DNA from: Oerskovia enterophila
GTDB taxonomy: Bacteria > Actinomycetota > Actinomycetes > Actinomycetales > Cellulomonadaceae
Reading direction: 5' to 3'
Assembly (NCBI RefSeq): GCF_001692445.1
Contig: NZ_MAQA01000004.1
Span: forward strand, 62,001 to 126,000
DNA length: 64,000 nucleotides
In this document: one piece after another, positions 1 to 9,487 of the stretch
How positions within the stretch are numbered: the stretch's first letter is position 1
How the letters are laid out: every line of letters begins with the position of its first letter
Made by a program: the position numbers and the translations under genes
The notes under the pieces: generated by a model
The model's input: only the letters and a program-made list of their open reading frames with translations
Told to the model about the DNA's origin: nothing
Databases searched by the model: none

Positions 1-90
1 GGGGCCGACTTGGTGATCGATAACGAGTCGGTTACGGTCGAGTGTCCCGCGTGCAGAAGTCGCCTCGGTGTGATCGGAGCGCGGGCGCCG

Positions 91-121
91 TGTCGGCAGG
101 GTGCAAGCCCAGGGCCCGACA
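91..121 (+). other. hairpin in the leader of the DUF348/G5 lytic protein gene
   Basis: TGTCGG at 91-96 pairs with CCGACA at 116-121 around an inner GGG/CCC stem, inside the roughly 250 bases before the chosen GTG start. Leaders of Rpf-like genes in actinobacteria can carry riboswitches (c-di-AMP, ydaO class). I cannot match this stretch to that consensus by eye, so only the hairpin is claimed. Confidence 0.25.
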
Positions 122-252
122 CCCTGGACCGCCGGATCGGCTGGTCGAGCCCCTGGAGCGACCCCGTCGCCTCGCGCCGTGCGCGGACCAGGGTGGCGCC
201 GCAGCGCGCGCCTCGACCCCCCGTGCCCGGACAGCACGACGACTGGACCCTC

Positions 253-1533
253 GTGAAGAACCCTTTTCGCAGCATCGCCGGCGCGCACCGCGCGCGCCCC
301 GCAGCCACCTCCGACGTGACGTCCACCGACGCCATCTCCTCCCAGGGCGTCGAGGCCCAGGCCTCCGCCTCCGCCACCAGGCGCCGCCGCTGGCCCCTCG
401 TCGCGAGCGCGACGGCCGTCGCGCTCGTCGCGACCGGAGCGGTCGCCTACGGCAGCGCCAAGAAGACCGTCGAGCTCGACGTCGACGGCGAGGTCGCCAC
501 GGTCAGCACGTACGCAGGCTCGGTCGAGGGCCTCCTCGCCGAGGAGGGCGTGCGTGTGACCGACCGCGACCTGATCGCCCCCGGGGCCGACGCGCCCCTC
601 AAGAACGGTGCCGACGTCGTCGTGCGCTACGGGCGTCAGGTGACCGTCCAGACCGACGGCGCCCAGAGCGACGTGTGGCTCACCGCGCTCGACGCCGACG
701 AGGCGCTCGAGACGCTCGCGGCGCGCGGCGGCGACGTGCGTCTGGTCGCGTCGCGCTCTGCGGCTGACGGCCGCGCCGAGCTCGGCGTCCGCCTCGACGC
801 CGACGGGCCCGTCACCGTCGTCGCGGACGGCGAGAGCAGGACGGCCCCTGACGGGTCGATCGGTGTGGACGCGATCCTCGAGCAGCAGGGCATCGTCCTG
901 GGCGAGCACGACCGCGTCTCGGTCGCCCGCGACGCCACGGCGGACCCTGCGGTGTCCCTCGTCGTCCACCGCGTGGTCGTCACGGACCTTCCGACCGCGA
1001 CCCCGATCCCGTTCGAGACCACCGTCCAGGAGGACGGCAACGTCTACAAGGACGAGGCTCCGACAGTCGCCCAGGAGGGTGTCGAGGGCGTGCACACGCT
1101 CGTCGAGCGCGTGACCACGGTCGACGGGGTCGAGGAGTCCCGTGAGGTCGTCTCGGACGGCGTGACGTCCGAGCCGGTCGCCAAGATCGTGGTGCAGGGC
1201 ACCAAGGAGCGCCCGAGCGGCCCGGCAGCGGCCGGATCGGCGCGCGAGATCGGGCAGCAGCTCGTCGCGGCCCGTGGTTGGGGCAGCGAGCAGTTCGCGT
1301 GCCTCGACAAGCTCTGGACCAAGGAGAGCAAATGGGACTCGTCGGCGACCAACCCGTCGTCGGGCGCGTTCGGCATCCCGCAGTCCCTGCCCGCCTCCAA
1401 GATGGCGAGCGCCGGGGCCGACTGGCGGACCAACCCCGCGACCCAGATCACCTGGGGTCTCAACTACATCGCGGGCAGCTACGGCACCCCGTGCGCGGCG
1501 TGGGGACACTCGCAGGCGAAGAACTGGTACTGA
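253..1533 (+). CDS. Cell-wall lytic protein with DUF348 repeats, a G5 domain and a transglycosylase-like domain (Rpf-like)
   Basis: Predicted envelope enzyme of 426 residues that would cut peptidoglycan, in the RpfB style of domain order. An Arg-rich stretch and a membrane/signal segment lie at about 43-66. DUF348 (ubiquitin-like) units follow from about 70, then a G5 domain just before the last 100 residues. The C-terminal domain has a lysozyme-type glutamate (Glu358 in TKESKWD) and two cysteines (about 349 and 414) able to form the Rpf-type disulfide. It resembles SLT-like transglycosylase domains more than the classical Rpf domain. The frame is open further upstream to base 10, but the GTG at 253 puts the basic N-terminus and membrane segment in the usual place. 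No clear Shine-Dalgarno is seen, so the start is uncertain. It precedes rsmA, a common actinobacterial order. Confidence 0.82.
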   Translation: MKNPFRSIAGAHRARPAATSDVTSTDAISSQGVEAQASASATRRRRWPLVASATAVALVATGAVAYGSAKKTVELDVDGEVATVSTYAGSVEGLLAEEGVRVTDRDLIAPGADAPLKNGADVVVRYGRQVTVQTDGAQSDVWLTALDADEALETLAARGGDVRLVASRSAADGRAELGVRLDADGPVTVVADGESRTAPDGSIGVDAILEQQGIVLGEHDRVSVARDATADPAVSLVVHRVVVTDLPTATPIPFETTVQEDGNVYKDEAPTVAQEGVEGVHTLVERVTTVDGVEESREVVSDGVTSEPVAKIVVQGTKERPSGPAAAGSAREIGQQLVAARGWGSEQFACLDKLWTKESKWDSSATNPSSGAFGIPQSLPASKMASAGADWRTNPATQITWGLNYIAGSYGTPCAAWGHSQAKNWY

Positions 1534-1631
1534 GCCTGCCCTGGCGACCGTCGGGCGCTGAGCCTGCGCAGGCGGACGTCAGGTACCGGTCCGCGAGCAC
1601 CGCTCGCGGCGGCCGGCACCGGTCCAACCGG

Positions 1632-1644
1632 TAGGCTTCCCCGC
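1632..1644 (+). promoter_or_regulatory. -10-like hexamer for leaderless rsmA
   Basis: TAGGCT at 1632-1637 ends seven bases before the ATG at 1645. This is the spacing expected if transcription begins at or next to the start codon. No Shine-Dalgarno precedes the ATG, which fits leaderless translation, common in actinobacteria. Confidence 0.4.
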
Positions 1645-2565
1645 ATGAACGACACCCCCAACGCCCTGCTCGGTCCGGCACAGATCCGCGACCTGGCAGG
1701 GCGTCTGGGTGTGCGGCCCACCAAGACGCTCGGGCAGAACTTCGTGCACGACGGCGGGACCGTCCGCAAGATCGTCCGGACCGCCGGGATCGGGGCGGGG
1801 GACCGGGTGGTCGAGGTCGGACCGGGCCTGGGATCCCTCACGCTGGGCCTGCTCGAGGTGGGGGCGAGCGTCGTCGCGGTCGAGATCGACCCGCCCCTGG
1901 CGCAGCAGCTCGCCGCGACCGTGGCCGTGCACCAGCCCGACGCCGCCGACCGCCTGACCGTCGTGGCCGCGGACGCGCTCGAGGTCACGGAGCTCCCGGG
2001 CGAGGCGCCCACGGCGCTCGTCGCGAACCTGCCCTACAACGTGGCCGTCCCCGTCCTGCTGACCTTCCTCGAGCGCTTCGACTCGCTCGAGCGTGTCCTG
2101 GTCATGGTCCAGGCCGAGGTCGCGGACCGGCTCGCCGCCCCGCCCGGGAGCCGCACGTACGGCGTGCCGTCGGTCAAGGCCGCCTGGTACGCCTCGGCCC
2201 ACCGTGCCGGGACCGTGGGGCGCAGCGTGTTCTGGCCCGTGCCGAACGTCGACTCCGCGCTCGTGGCGCTCGACCGCCGTGAGCCTCCGACCACGACGGC
2301 GACGCGCGAGGAGGTCTTCGCGGTCGTCGACGCGGCCTTCGCGCAGCGTCGTAAGATGCTCCGCTCGGCCCTCGCGGGGATCGCGGGCTCGTCGGCCGCG
2401 GCGGTCGAGGCTCTCGAGCGCGCGGGCGTCGACCCCACAGCGCGAGGCGAGCGGCTCACGGTCGAGGAGTTCGCGCGCATCGCGGAGCAGCTCCCGCTCG
2501 TGCAGGCCGAGGCCGCCGCTTCCGCAGGCGAGCACCCGGAACGACCTGGCACAGTGGACGCGTGA
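1645..2565 (+). CDS. rsmA: 16S rRNA (adenine1518/1519-N6)-dimethyltransferase
   Basis: RsmA (KsgA) dimethylates two adjacent adenosines in the 3'-terminal hairpin of 16S rRNA using S-adenosylmethionine, late in 30S assembly. The 306-residue protein is of normal length. It shows TLGQNF near the N-terminus, the SAM-binding loop [10 protein letters not shown] at about 55-65, and the catalytic NLPYN motif at about 128-132. The C-terminal part has the [10 protein letters not shown] segment typical of the family. The ATG start has no Shine-Dalgarno but a -10-like hexamer directly upstream. The stop overlaps the GTG of ispE (GTGA), so the two are translationally coupled. Confidence 0.95.
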   Translation: MNDTPNALLGPAQIRDLAGRLGVRPTKTLGQNFVHDGGTVRKIVRTAGIGAGDRVVEVGPGLGSLTLGLLEVGASVVAVEIDPPLAQQLAATVAVHQPDAADRLTVVAADALEVTELPGEAPTALVANLPYNVAVPVLLTFLERFDSLERVLVMVQAEVADRLAAPPGSRTYGVPSVKAAWYASAHRAGTVGRSVFWPVPNVDSALVALDRREPPTTTATREEVFAVVDAAFAQRRKMLRSALAGIAGSSAAAVEALERAGVDPTARGERLTVEEFARIAEQLPLVQAEAAASAGEHPERPGTVDA

Positions 2566-3500
2566 GCCCCCACCTGTCCGCCGCGCCTCCGGTGTCCGTC
2601 CGGGTCCGGGCGCCCGGGAAGGTCAACCTGTCGCTGCGCGTCGGGGCCCGTCAGGAGGACGGCTACCACCCGCTCGTGACGATCTTCCAGGCGGTCTCGC
2701 TCGTCGAGGAGGTCACGGCGACGCTCGAGACCCCCGGTGCGGGACTGTCCCTGACGGTCTCGGGCGCGCAGGCCGAGCGGGTCCCTGTCGACGAGACCAA
2801 CCTGGCCTGGCGGGCCGCGGAGTCCCTGGCCCGGTACGCGGGCGTGGACGCGGACGTCCGGCTGCACATCCACAAGGGCGTGCCCGTCGCGGGCGGCATG
2901 GCCGGCGGTTCGGCCGACGCCGCGGCGGCGCTCGTGGCGTGCGACCTGCTGTGGGAGACCGGGTTGTCGCGGGCCGAGCTGTCGGACCTCGCGGCCGGGC
3001 TCGGCTCGGACGTGCCGTTCGGGCTCGTGGGGCACACGGCAGTCGGGACCGGGCGGGGGCACCTGCTGACACCCGCGATGGCCCGGGGCGAGTTCCACTG
3101 GGCGTTCGCGGTCCGGGACGAGGGCCTGTCGACCGCCAAGGTGTTCCAGACGTTCGACGAGGTCGTGGGCGGGACCCCCGACGTCGAGCTGTCGGACGAC
3201 ACCGAGCTCATGCAGGCACTGCGCGCGGGGGACCCCGTGGGGCTGGGCCGCGCGCTGCACAACGACCTCGAGGCCGCGGCGCTCGCCATGGCCCCCGAGC
3301 TCGGCCGGACGCTCGAGGTCGCGCACGAGGTGGGCGCGCTCGGCGTGATCGTCTCGGGCTCGGGTCCCACGGTCGCGGCGCTGGCCCGCAGCAGGCAGCA
3401 CGCGCTCGCGATCGCGGCCTCCTGGACTGCTGCGGGCGTCGCCGACTCGGTGCACTGCGCCACGGGTCCGACGTCGGGCGCGCGCGTCCTGGCCTCCTGA
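2562..3500 (+). CDS. ispE: 4-diphosphocytidyl-2-C-methyl-D-erythritol kinase
   Basis: IspE phosphorylates the 2-hydroxyl of CDP-methylerythritol with ATP in the MEP pathway of isoprenoid synthesis, in the cytosol. The 312-residue protein has the GHMP-kinase layout: [10 protein letters not shown] near the N-terminus, the Gly/Ser-rich ATP loop [16 protein letters not shown] at about 107-122, GLGSDVPF shortly after, and a C-terminal GSGPTVAAL loop. The GTG start overlaps the rsmA stop by four bases. The rsmA-ispE-ABC-F order is common in actinobacteria. Confidence 0.94.
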   Translation: MSPHLSAAPPVSVRVRAPGKVNLSLRVGARQEDGYHPLVTIFQAVSLVEEVTATLETPGAGLSLTVSGAQAERVPVDETNLAWRAAESLARYAGVDADVRLHIHKGVPVAGGMAGGSADAAAALVACDLLWETGLSRAELSDLAAGLGSDVPFGLVGHTAVGTGRGHLLTPAMARGEFHWAFAVRDEGLSTAKVFQTFDEVVGGTPDVELSDDTELMQALRAGDPVGLGRALHNDLEAAALAMAPELGRTLEVAHEVGALGVIVSGSGPTVAALARSRQHALAIAASWTAAGVADSVHCATGPTSGARVLAS

Positions 3501-3631
3501 CCGGTCCCGCTCGGTACGACCGGGAGCTCGGTGCGACCGGAGGCAGCCCTCGGACGGCGGCCCAGCCCGGGGCGCGGTGGTCGGTACGCGTCGGCGCATC
3601 CCCGACGTCCCGGCCCCCGATGCCCGGCGCG

Positions 3632-3637
3632 TATCCT
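3632..3637 (+). promoter_or_regulatory. candidate -10 element for the ABC-F gene
   Basis: TATCCT at 3632-3637 lies 33 bases before the ATG, with a good AAGGAA ribosome site at about 3661-3666. No convincing -35 hexamer was seen. The same spacer carries an imperfect 14-base direct repeat (3510-3523 and 3527-3540, one mismatch) of unknown meaning. Confidence 0.35.
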
Positions 3638-3670
3638 CGCTAAGGCACTTCCACCCTCTCGAAGGAACTC

Positions 3671-5563
<1,893 letters not shown>

Positions 5564-5579
5564 CCTCGCGCACCGCCGG

Positions 5580-5630
5580 GCGCGGAGCTCGTGCGAGGCG
5601 CGCCCGGCGTCTCTCGCACGGGCTCCGCGC
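5580..5630. terminator. bidirectional terminator-like hairpin between convergent genes
   Basis: An 18-base arm at 5580-5597 pairs with 5613-5630 with almost no mismatch around a 15-base GC-rich loop. It lies between the stop of the ABC-F gene and the stop of the convergent MarR gene, so it can serve both. There is no T-tract, as is usual for high-GC actinobacterial terminators. Confidence 0.7.
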
Positions 5631-5644
5631 TCAGCGGGAGGCGG

Positions 5645-6145
5645 TCACGCCTCGAACTGGCCCACGACCGTGCGCAGCAGGTTCGCCAGGCCGAGCCGGT
5701 CCGCGGGCTCGAGCGCCGCGAGGACCTCGCGCTCGACCGCCAGCAGGTCGGACATGGCGGCGTCGACACGCTCGAGGCCCTCGGGCGTGAGCTCCACGAG
5801 CACGCCGCGCCGGTCGTCGGGGGAGCGGTGACGCTGCACCAGGCCGCGGGCCTCGAGGCGGTCGATCCGGTTGGTCATGGTGCCGCTCGTGACGAGCGTC
5901 TGCGTGATGAGCGCGCCGGGGGACAAGCGGTACGGCTCGCCCGCCCGGCGCAGCGCGGACAGCACGTCGAACTCCCAGGTCTCCAGGTGCCCGCGCGCGA
6001 ACGCGCTGCGGCGCGCGAGGTCCAGGTGCCGGGCAAGCCGGCTGACGCGGGAGAACACGGTGAGCGGCTCGACGTCCAGGTCCGGACGCTCGCGCTGCCA
6101 GGCGTCGACGATGCGGTCGACCTCGTCCGGGTGCGGGTGCTGCAT
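5645..6145 (-). CDS. MarR family transcriptional regulator
   Basis: Winged-helix regulator of 166 residues. The middle shows the MarR core: a recognition-helix region LSPGALITQTLVTSGTMTNRIDRLEARGLV followed by the beta-wing RHRSPDDRRGVLVELTPEGL (described here in two parts), then a C-terminal dimerisation helix. It is the last gene of a leftward set after the ATPase and permease, separated from the permease stop by 71 bases. An inverted-repeat operator in that gap suggests autoregulation. Whether it also controls the exporter genes upstream is not shown. Confidence 0.88.
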   Translation of the reverse strand: MQHPHPDEVDRIVDAWQRERPDLDVEPLTVFSRVSRLARHLDLARRSAFARGHLETWEFDVLSALRRAGEPYRLSPGALITQTLVTSGTMTNRIDRLEARGLVQRHRSPDDRRGVLVELTPEGLERVDAAMSDLLAVEREVLAALEPADRLGLANLLRTVVGQFEA

Positions 6146-6167
6146 GACGTGAGGCTACTCGACATTC

Positions 6168-6187
6168 CTCGACATCAAGAGTCTTGA
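6168..6187. promoter_or_regulatory. candidate MarR operator upstream of the MarR gene
   Basis: CTCGACATCAAG (6168-6179) matches the palindromic MarR-type consensus CTTGACATCAAG with one mismatch. It overlaps a second, perfect palindrome TCAAGA-g-TCTTGA (6175-6187). The half-site CTCGACAT is repeated at 6158-6165. The position, 22-42 bases upstream of the MarR start at 6145, suits autorepression. Confidence 0.5.
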
Positions 6188-6216
6188 CGGGAGCTCCCGC
6201 CCCGGTCGGGGACCCG

Positions 6217-7446
6217 TCAGCTCGCGCGCAGGGCGTCCTTGAGCTTGATCCGGCCCCCGGTACGGAGCACCGCGTTCGAGTAGATCTTGCCCGCGAGCCA
6301 CACCAGGACCGGCACGAGGGCCAGCGACAGGCCGACCGCGAGCAGGATCTCCCACGTCTCTACCGTGCCCAGCGCGATGCGGATGGGCATGAGCAGCGGC
6401 GAGCAGAACGGGATGTACGAGAGCCACACGACCAGCGGGTTCTCGGGGTCCCACGGGCCGATCGAGATCCCGATGATGTACGGGATCATCATGAGCATCA
6501 GGACCGGGGTGATGACCGAGCCCACGTCCTCCTGGCGCGAGACCAGCGCCGCGAGCGCCGCCAGCGCGAGCGAGTACATGACGAACCCGATCACGAACCA
6601 CACGAGCACCCAGGCCGCGGTCGCGCCCAGGTTCACGCTGCTCGCGTCGACGAGCCCGAGCGCGAACGCCGTCCCGACGCCGCCCCCGACGACCACGACG
6701 AGCTGGAGGAGCCCGATCGCTCCGATGCCCAGGACCTTGCCCGCCATGAGCTGCCACGGGCGGATCGTCGCGAGCAGCAGCTCGACCACGCGGCTGGTCT
6801 TCTCCTCCACGACGCCCTGCGCCACGAGCTGGCCGCACGTCATGAGCGCGATGAAGATGAGGATGCCGCCGACCATGCCCGTGACGATCTGAGCGGGGTC
6901 GCGCTCCTCGGCGGGTTCGAGCGACTCGACCGTGGGGGCCGCGGACGCGATCTCCTGCGCGACCGCGGACGGGTCGCCGCCCAGGTCGGTGATGGCACCG
7001 GACAGCGCGGCCTGCTGGGCCAGCCCCGTGAAGACGGGGGTCAGGGTCGTGCCCAGCTCCTCCTTGACCACGACCGTGAAGGACCCGGGCGTGCCGGTCA
7101 CGAGCGCGTCGAGGCTGCCGTCGGCGACCTGCTCCCGGCCGTCGGTCTCCGAGACCTCGCTGACCTGGATCTCGGTGCCGACCGCGCCTCCCGCGGCCTC
7201 GAGCTGGGGGCCCAGGGCCTCGGCGCCCGACGTGACGCCGACCTTCTGGGCCGCGGGCTCCTGGCCGCCCACGACGCTCAGCAGGAACCCGCCGAGCACG
7301 ACGCCCACGAGCAGGGCGACCGTGGTCCAGACGAACGCCTTGGACCGGATACGTGTCGAGATCTCCCGGCCGGCCACGAGCGAGACCGCGCCCCACGTGC
7401 TCACGGGCGAGTGGCGGGTCGTCGTCGGCTGTCGCACGGCGCTCAT
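6217..7446 (-). CDS. ABC-2 type exporter permease (NatB/YhaP-like)
   Basis: Membrane subunit of 409 residues. One N-terminal membrane segment (about 37-57) is followed by an extracytoplasmic region of about 120 residues and then five or six segments from about 195 to 385. This is the NatB/DUF-type ABC-2 arrangement. A run EEKTSRVVELLLATI after the second segment is typical of the family. The start ATG overlaps the stop of the ATPase gene (ATGA at 7443-7446), so the two are made together. The likely role is export of an ion or small toxic compound. The substrate cannot be read from the sequence. Confidence 0.85.
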   Translation of the reverse strand: MSAVRQPTTTRHSPVSTWGAVSLVAGREISTRIRSKAFVWTTVALLVGVVLGGFLLSVVGGQEPAAQKVGVTSGAEALGPQLEAAGGAVGTEIQVSEVSETDGREQVADGSLDALVTGTPGSFTVVVKEELGTTLTPVFTGLAQQAALSGAITDLGGDPSAVAQEIASAAPTVESLEPAEERDPAQIVTGMVGGILIFIALMTCGQLVAQGVVEEKTSRVVELLLATIRPWQLMAGKVLGIGAIGLLQLVVVVGGGVGTAFALGLVDASSVNLGATAAWVLVWFVIGFVMYSLALAALAALVSRQEDVGSVITPVLMLMMIPYIIGISIGPWDPENPLVVWLSYIPFCSPLLMPIRIALGTVETWEILLAVGLSLALVPVLVWLAGKIYSNAVLRTGGRIKLKDALRAS

Positions 7447-8414
7447 GCCGAGGCCTCCTGTCGGGTCGAGGGGGTCGTGCGGGAGCCGGTCGTGCTGTCC
7501 GGCGCGGGGGCCTCGTCACTGCTCACGACGTGGCGGAACAGCTCGGTCAGCGACGGGCGCTGCGGCGTGAACTCGCGCACGGGCCCCGTGGCCAGGGCCG
7601 CGCGCAGCACCGCCTGCTCGGCCCCGTCCTGCGGCGAGTCGACCTCGAGGAAGGTCCTGGCGCCGTCGTACCGCAGGACACGGACGCCCGAGAGCTCGGA
7701 CGCCCAGCCGGGCGGCGCGGCCGGGGCGTCGACGACCCACTGCGGGCGCTGCGTCGCGCGGAGCTCCTCGATCCCGCCGACCTCGACCATCTCGCCCGCC
7801 TTGACGATCCCCACCCGGTCGCACAGCCGCTCGACCAGGTCGAGCTGGTGCGACGAGAAGACGACGGGCACGCCCGCGGCGGCGCGGTCGCGCAGGACGC
7901 CGCTCATGACGTCGACCGCGACGGGGTCCAGACCGGAGAAGGGCTCGTCGAGCACCAGGATGTCGGGGTCGTGGACGAGGGCGGCCGCGAGCTGGACGCG
8001 CTGCTGGTTGCCGAGCGAGAGCTTCTGGACCTCGTCACCGCGCCGGGCGTCGATCCCGAGCACCTGCGTCCAGTGCTCCATCGCGGTGCGGGCCGCGACG
8101 GTGCCCAGCCCGTGCAGCCGGGCCAGGTAGACGAGCTGGTCGCCGACCTTCATCTTGGGGTAGAGCCCGCGTTCCTCGGGCATGTAGCCGATCCGACGAC
8201 GCATGGCCAGGTCGAGCGGTCGGCCGTCCCACCGGACCTCGCCCGAGTCGGGCGCGAGCACCCCGAGCGCGATGCGCATGGTCGTCGTCTTGCCCGCCCC
8301 GTTCGACCCGACGAAACCGAAGATCTCCCCGGCCCCCACCGTGAAGGACATGTCGCGCAGCGCACGCACGGTCCCGTACGTCTTGTTCAACCTGTCGATC
8401 TCGAGAGTCGCCAT
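7443..8414 (-). CDS. ABC-2 type exporter ATP-binding protein (NatA-like)
   Basis: ATPase of 323 residues partnering the downstream permease. Walker A is GSNGAGKTTT at about 38-47. The signature is LSLGNQQRVQL instead of LSGGQ, a variant usual in this exporter subgroup. Walker B is LVLDEPFSGLDP, followed by the switch His in SSHQLD. The C-terminal 100 residues form the DUF4162-like domain found in this ABC-2 ATPase group. It is the first gene of the leftward set ATPase-permease-MarR and lies just after the TetR gene, which has the same orientation. Confidence 0.9.
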   Translation of the reverse strand: MATLEIDRLNKTYGTVRALRDMSFTVGAGEIFGFVGSNGAGKTTTMRIALGVLAPDSGEVRWDGRPLDLAMRRRIGYMPEERGLYPKMKVGDQLVYLARLHGLGTVAARTAMEHWTQVLGIDARRGDEVQKLSLGNQQRVQLAAALVHDPDILVLDEPFSGLDPVAVDVMSGVLRDRAAAGVPVVFSSHQLDLVERLCDRVGIVKAGEMVEVGGIEELRATQRPQWVVDAPAAPPGWASELSGVRVLRYDGARTFLEVDSPQDGAEQAVLRAALATGPVREFTPQRPSLTELFRHVVSSDEAPAPDSTTGSRTTPSTRQEASA

Positions 8415-8517
8415 GGACCTACGAAACCACGGACGGCGCGAGCCGTCACGGGCGGAATGTCATGAGTTCGTGGCTGTGCCCCGGCCGGGGCGCGAGGTCC
8501 GGGGCGCGCGCCGGCGC

Positions 8518-9165
8518 TCAGGCCTCGGGGCGCGGCTTGCTCGTGAGCGCGGGGTTCTTCTCCATGCCGGACAGGCCGTTCCACGCGAGGTTCACGAGGT
8601 GCGCCGCGACGTCGGTCTTCTTGGGGCTGCGGACGTCGAGCCAGTACTGGCCCGTCAGGGCGACCATGCCCACGAGCATCTGCGCGTAGATGGGGGAGAC
8701 CCGGGGGTCCAGGCCACGTCGCTTGAACTGGTCCGCGAGCAGGTGCTCGACCTGCGTCGCGACGTCGCCGATGAGGCTCGAGAACGTCCCCGTCGCCTGG
8801 GCGACGGGCGAGTCGCGCACGAGGATGCGGAACCCGTCCTCGGACGTCTCGATGTACGTCAGCAGGGCCAGGGCCGTGCGCTCGAGCAGGACCTTGGGGT
8901 GCCCACCCGACGAGAGCGCGCCCGTGAGCGCCGAGGTCAGGCCCTGTATCTCGCGGTCGACGATGACCGCGTAGATGCCCTCCTTGCCCCCGAAGTGCTC
9001 GTAGACCACGGGCTTGGACACCTCGGCGCGCGCGGCGATCTCCTCGACGCTCGTGCCCTCGAAGCCCTTCTCCGCGAACAGGACGCGGCTCACCTGCAGC
9101 AGCTGTTCGCGGCGCTGGCTCGCCGTCATGCGGGATCTGGGAGGTCGTCTGGAGTCTGCAGCCAC
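8518..9165 (-). CDS. TetR family transcriptional regulator
   Basis: DNA-binding regulator of about 215 residues. The N-terminal helix-turn-helix contains ALFAEKGF-like sequence (VLFAEKGFEGTSVEEIAARAEVS, then KPVVYEHFGGKEGIY), the TetR hallmark. The rest is a helical ligand/dimer domain. Two starts are possible: GTG at 9165, used here, and ATG at 9129 (MTASQRREQLL). The extra segment RPPRSRM before TASQRREQ looks like the N-terminal arm seen in close relatives, but the ribosome site is poor for both. It lies upstream of the ABC exporter in the same direction with a gap of 103 bases, so joint regulation is possible. The effector is unknown. Confidence 0.85.
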   Translation of the reverse strand: MAADSRRPPRSRMTASQRREQLLQVSRVLFAEKGFEGTSVEEIAARAEVSKPVVYEHFGGKEGIYAVIVDREIQGLTSALTGALSSGGHPKVLLERTALALLTYIETSEDGFRILVRDSPVAQATGTFSSLIGDVATQVEHLLADQFKRRGLDPRVSPIYAQMLVGMVALTGQYWLDVRSPKKTDVAAHLVNLAWNGLSGMEKNPALTSKPRPEA

Positions 9166-9386
9166 GGGTCCATCATGCCGTGCCGGTGCTCGCGGGGTCG
9201 GGGCGCGCCCTGTGCTGGGACGGGGCGCAGCACGCGCGAGTGATGTGCTCCTCACACGTTCTCCCCACGTCCAGGACCCGTTCGGGCGTGGAGCACGGCG
9301 CGGGACCTGGCAGACTGTTCTCCGGACGAGCGATGGCGCGCGCGGTCGGGGGTCGCCCCGCGGGTGTGCGCGTGTGTCTGGTCCGT

Positions 9387-9457
9387 TCCGCCTTGGTGTA
9401 ATCGGCAGCACAAGGGTTTTTGGTGCCTTTAGTCCAGGTTCGAGTCCTGGGGGCGGA
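9387..9457 (+). tRNA. tRNA-Gln (anticodon TTG)
   Basis: The 71 bases fold as a tRNA. The acceptor stem pairs 9387-9393 with 9451-9457 (one T-G pair). The T arm reads CCAGG-TTCGAGT-CCTGG. The anticodon loop has the T-rich form TTTTGGT, giving anticodon TTG, as in other glutamine tRNAs. CCA is not encoded. It sits 30 bases before the glmU start, an arrangement often seen in actinobacteria. Confidence 0.93.
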
Positions 9458-9487
9458 GCTCGTGCAACCAACCCGATGGGAGCCCCA

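Noticed and set aside
1-252. Possible ydaO/c-di-AMP riboswitch before the Rpf-like gene
   Set aside because: Only one hairpin is evident and I could not match the conserved riboswitch core by eye. A covariance-model scan would decide.
3510-3540. Imperfect 14-base direct repeat before the ABC-F gene
   Set aside because: A single short repeat upstream of the likely -10 without further copies; not enough to call an operator.
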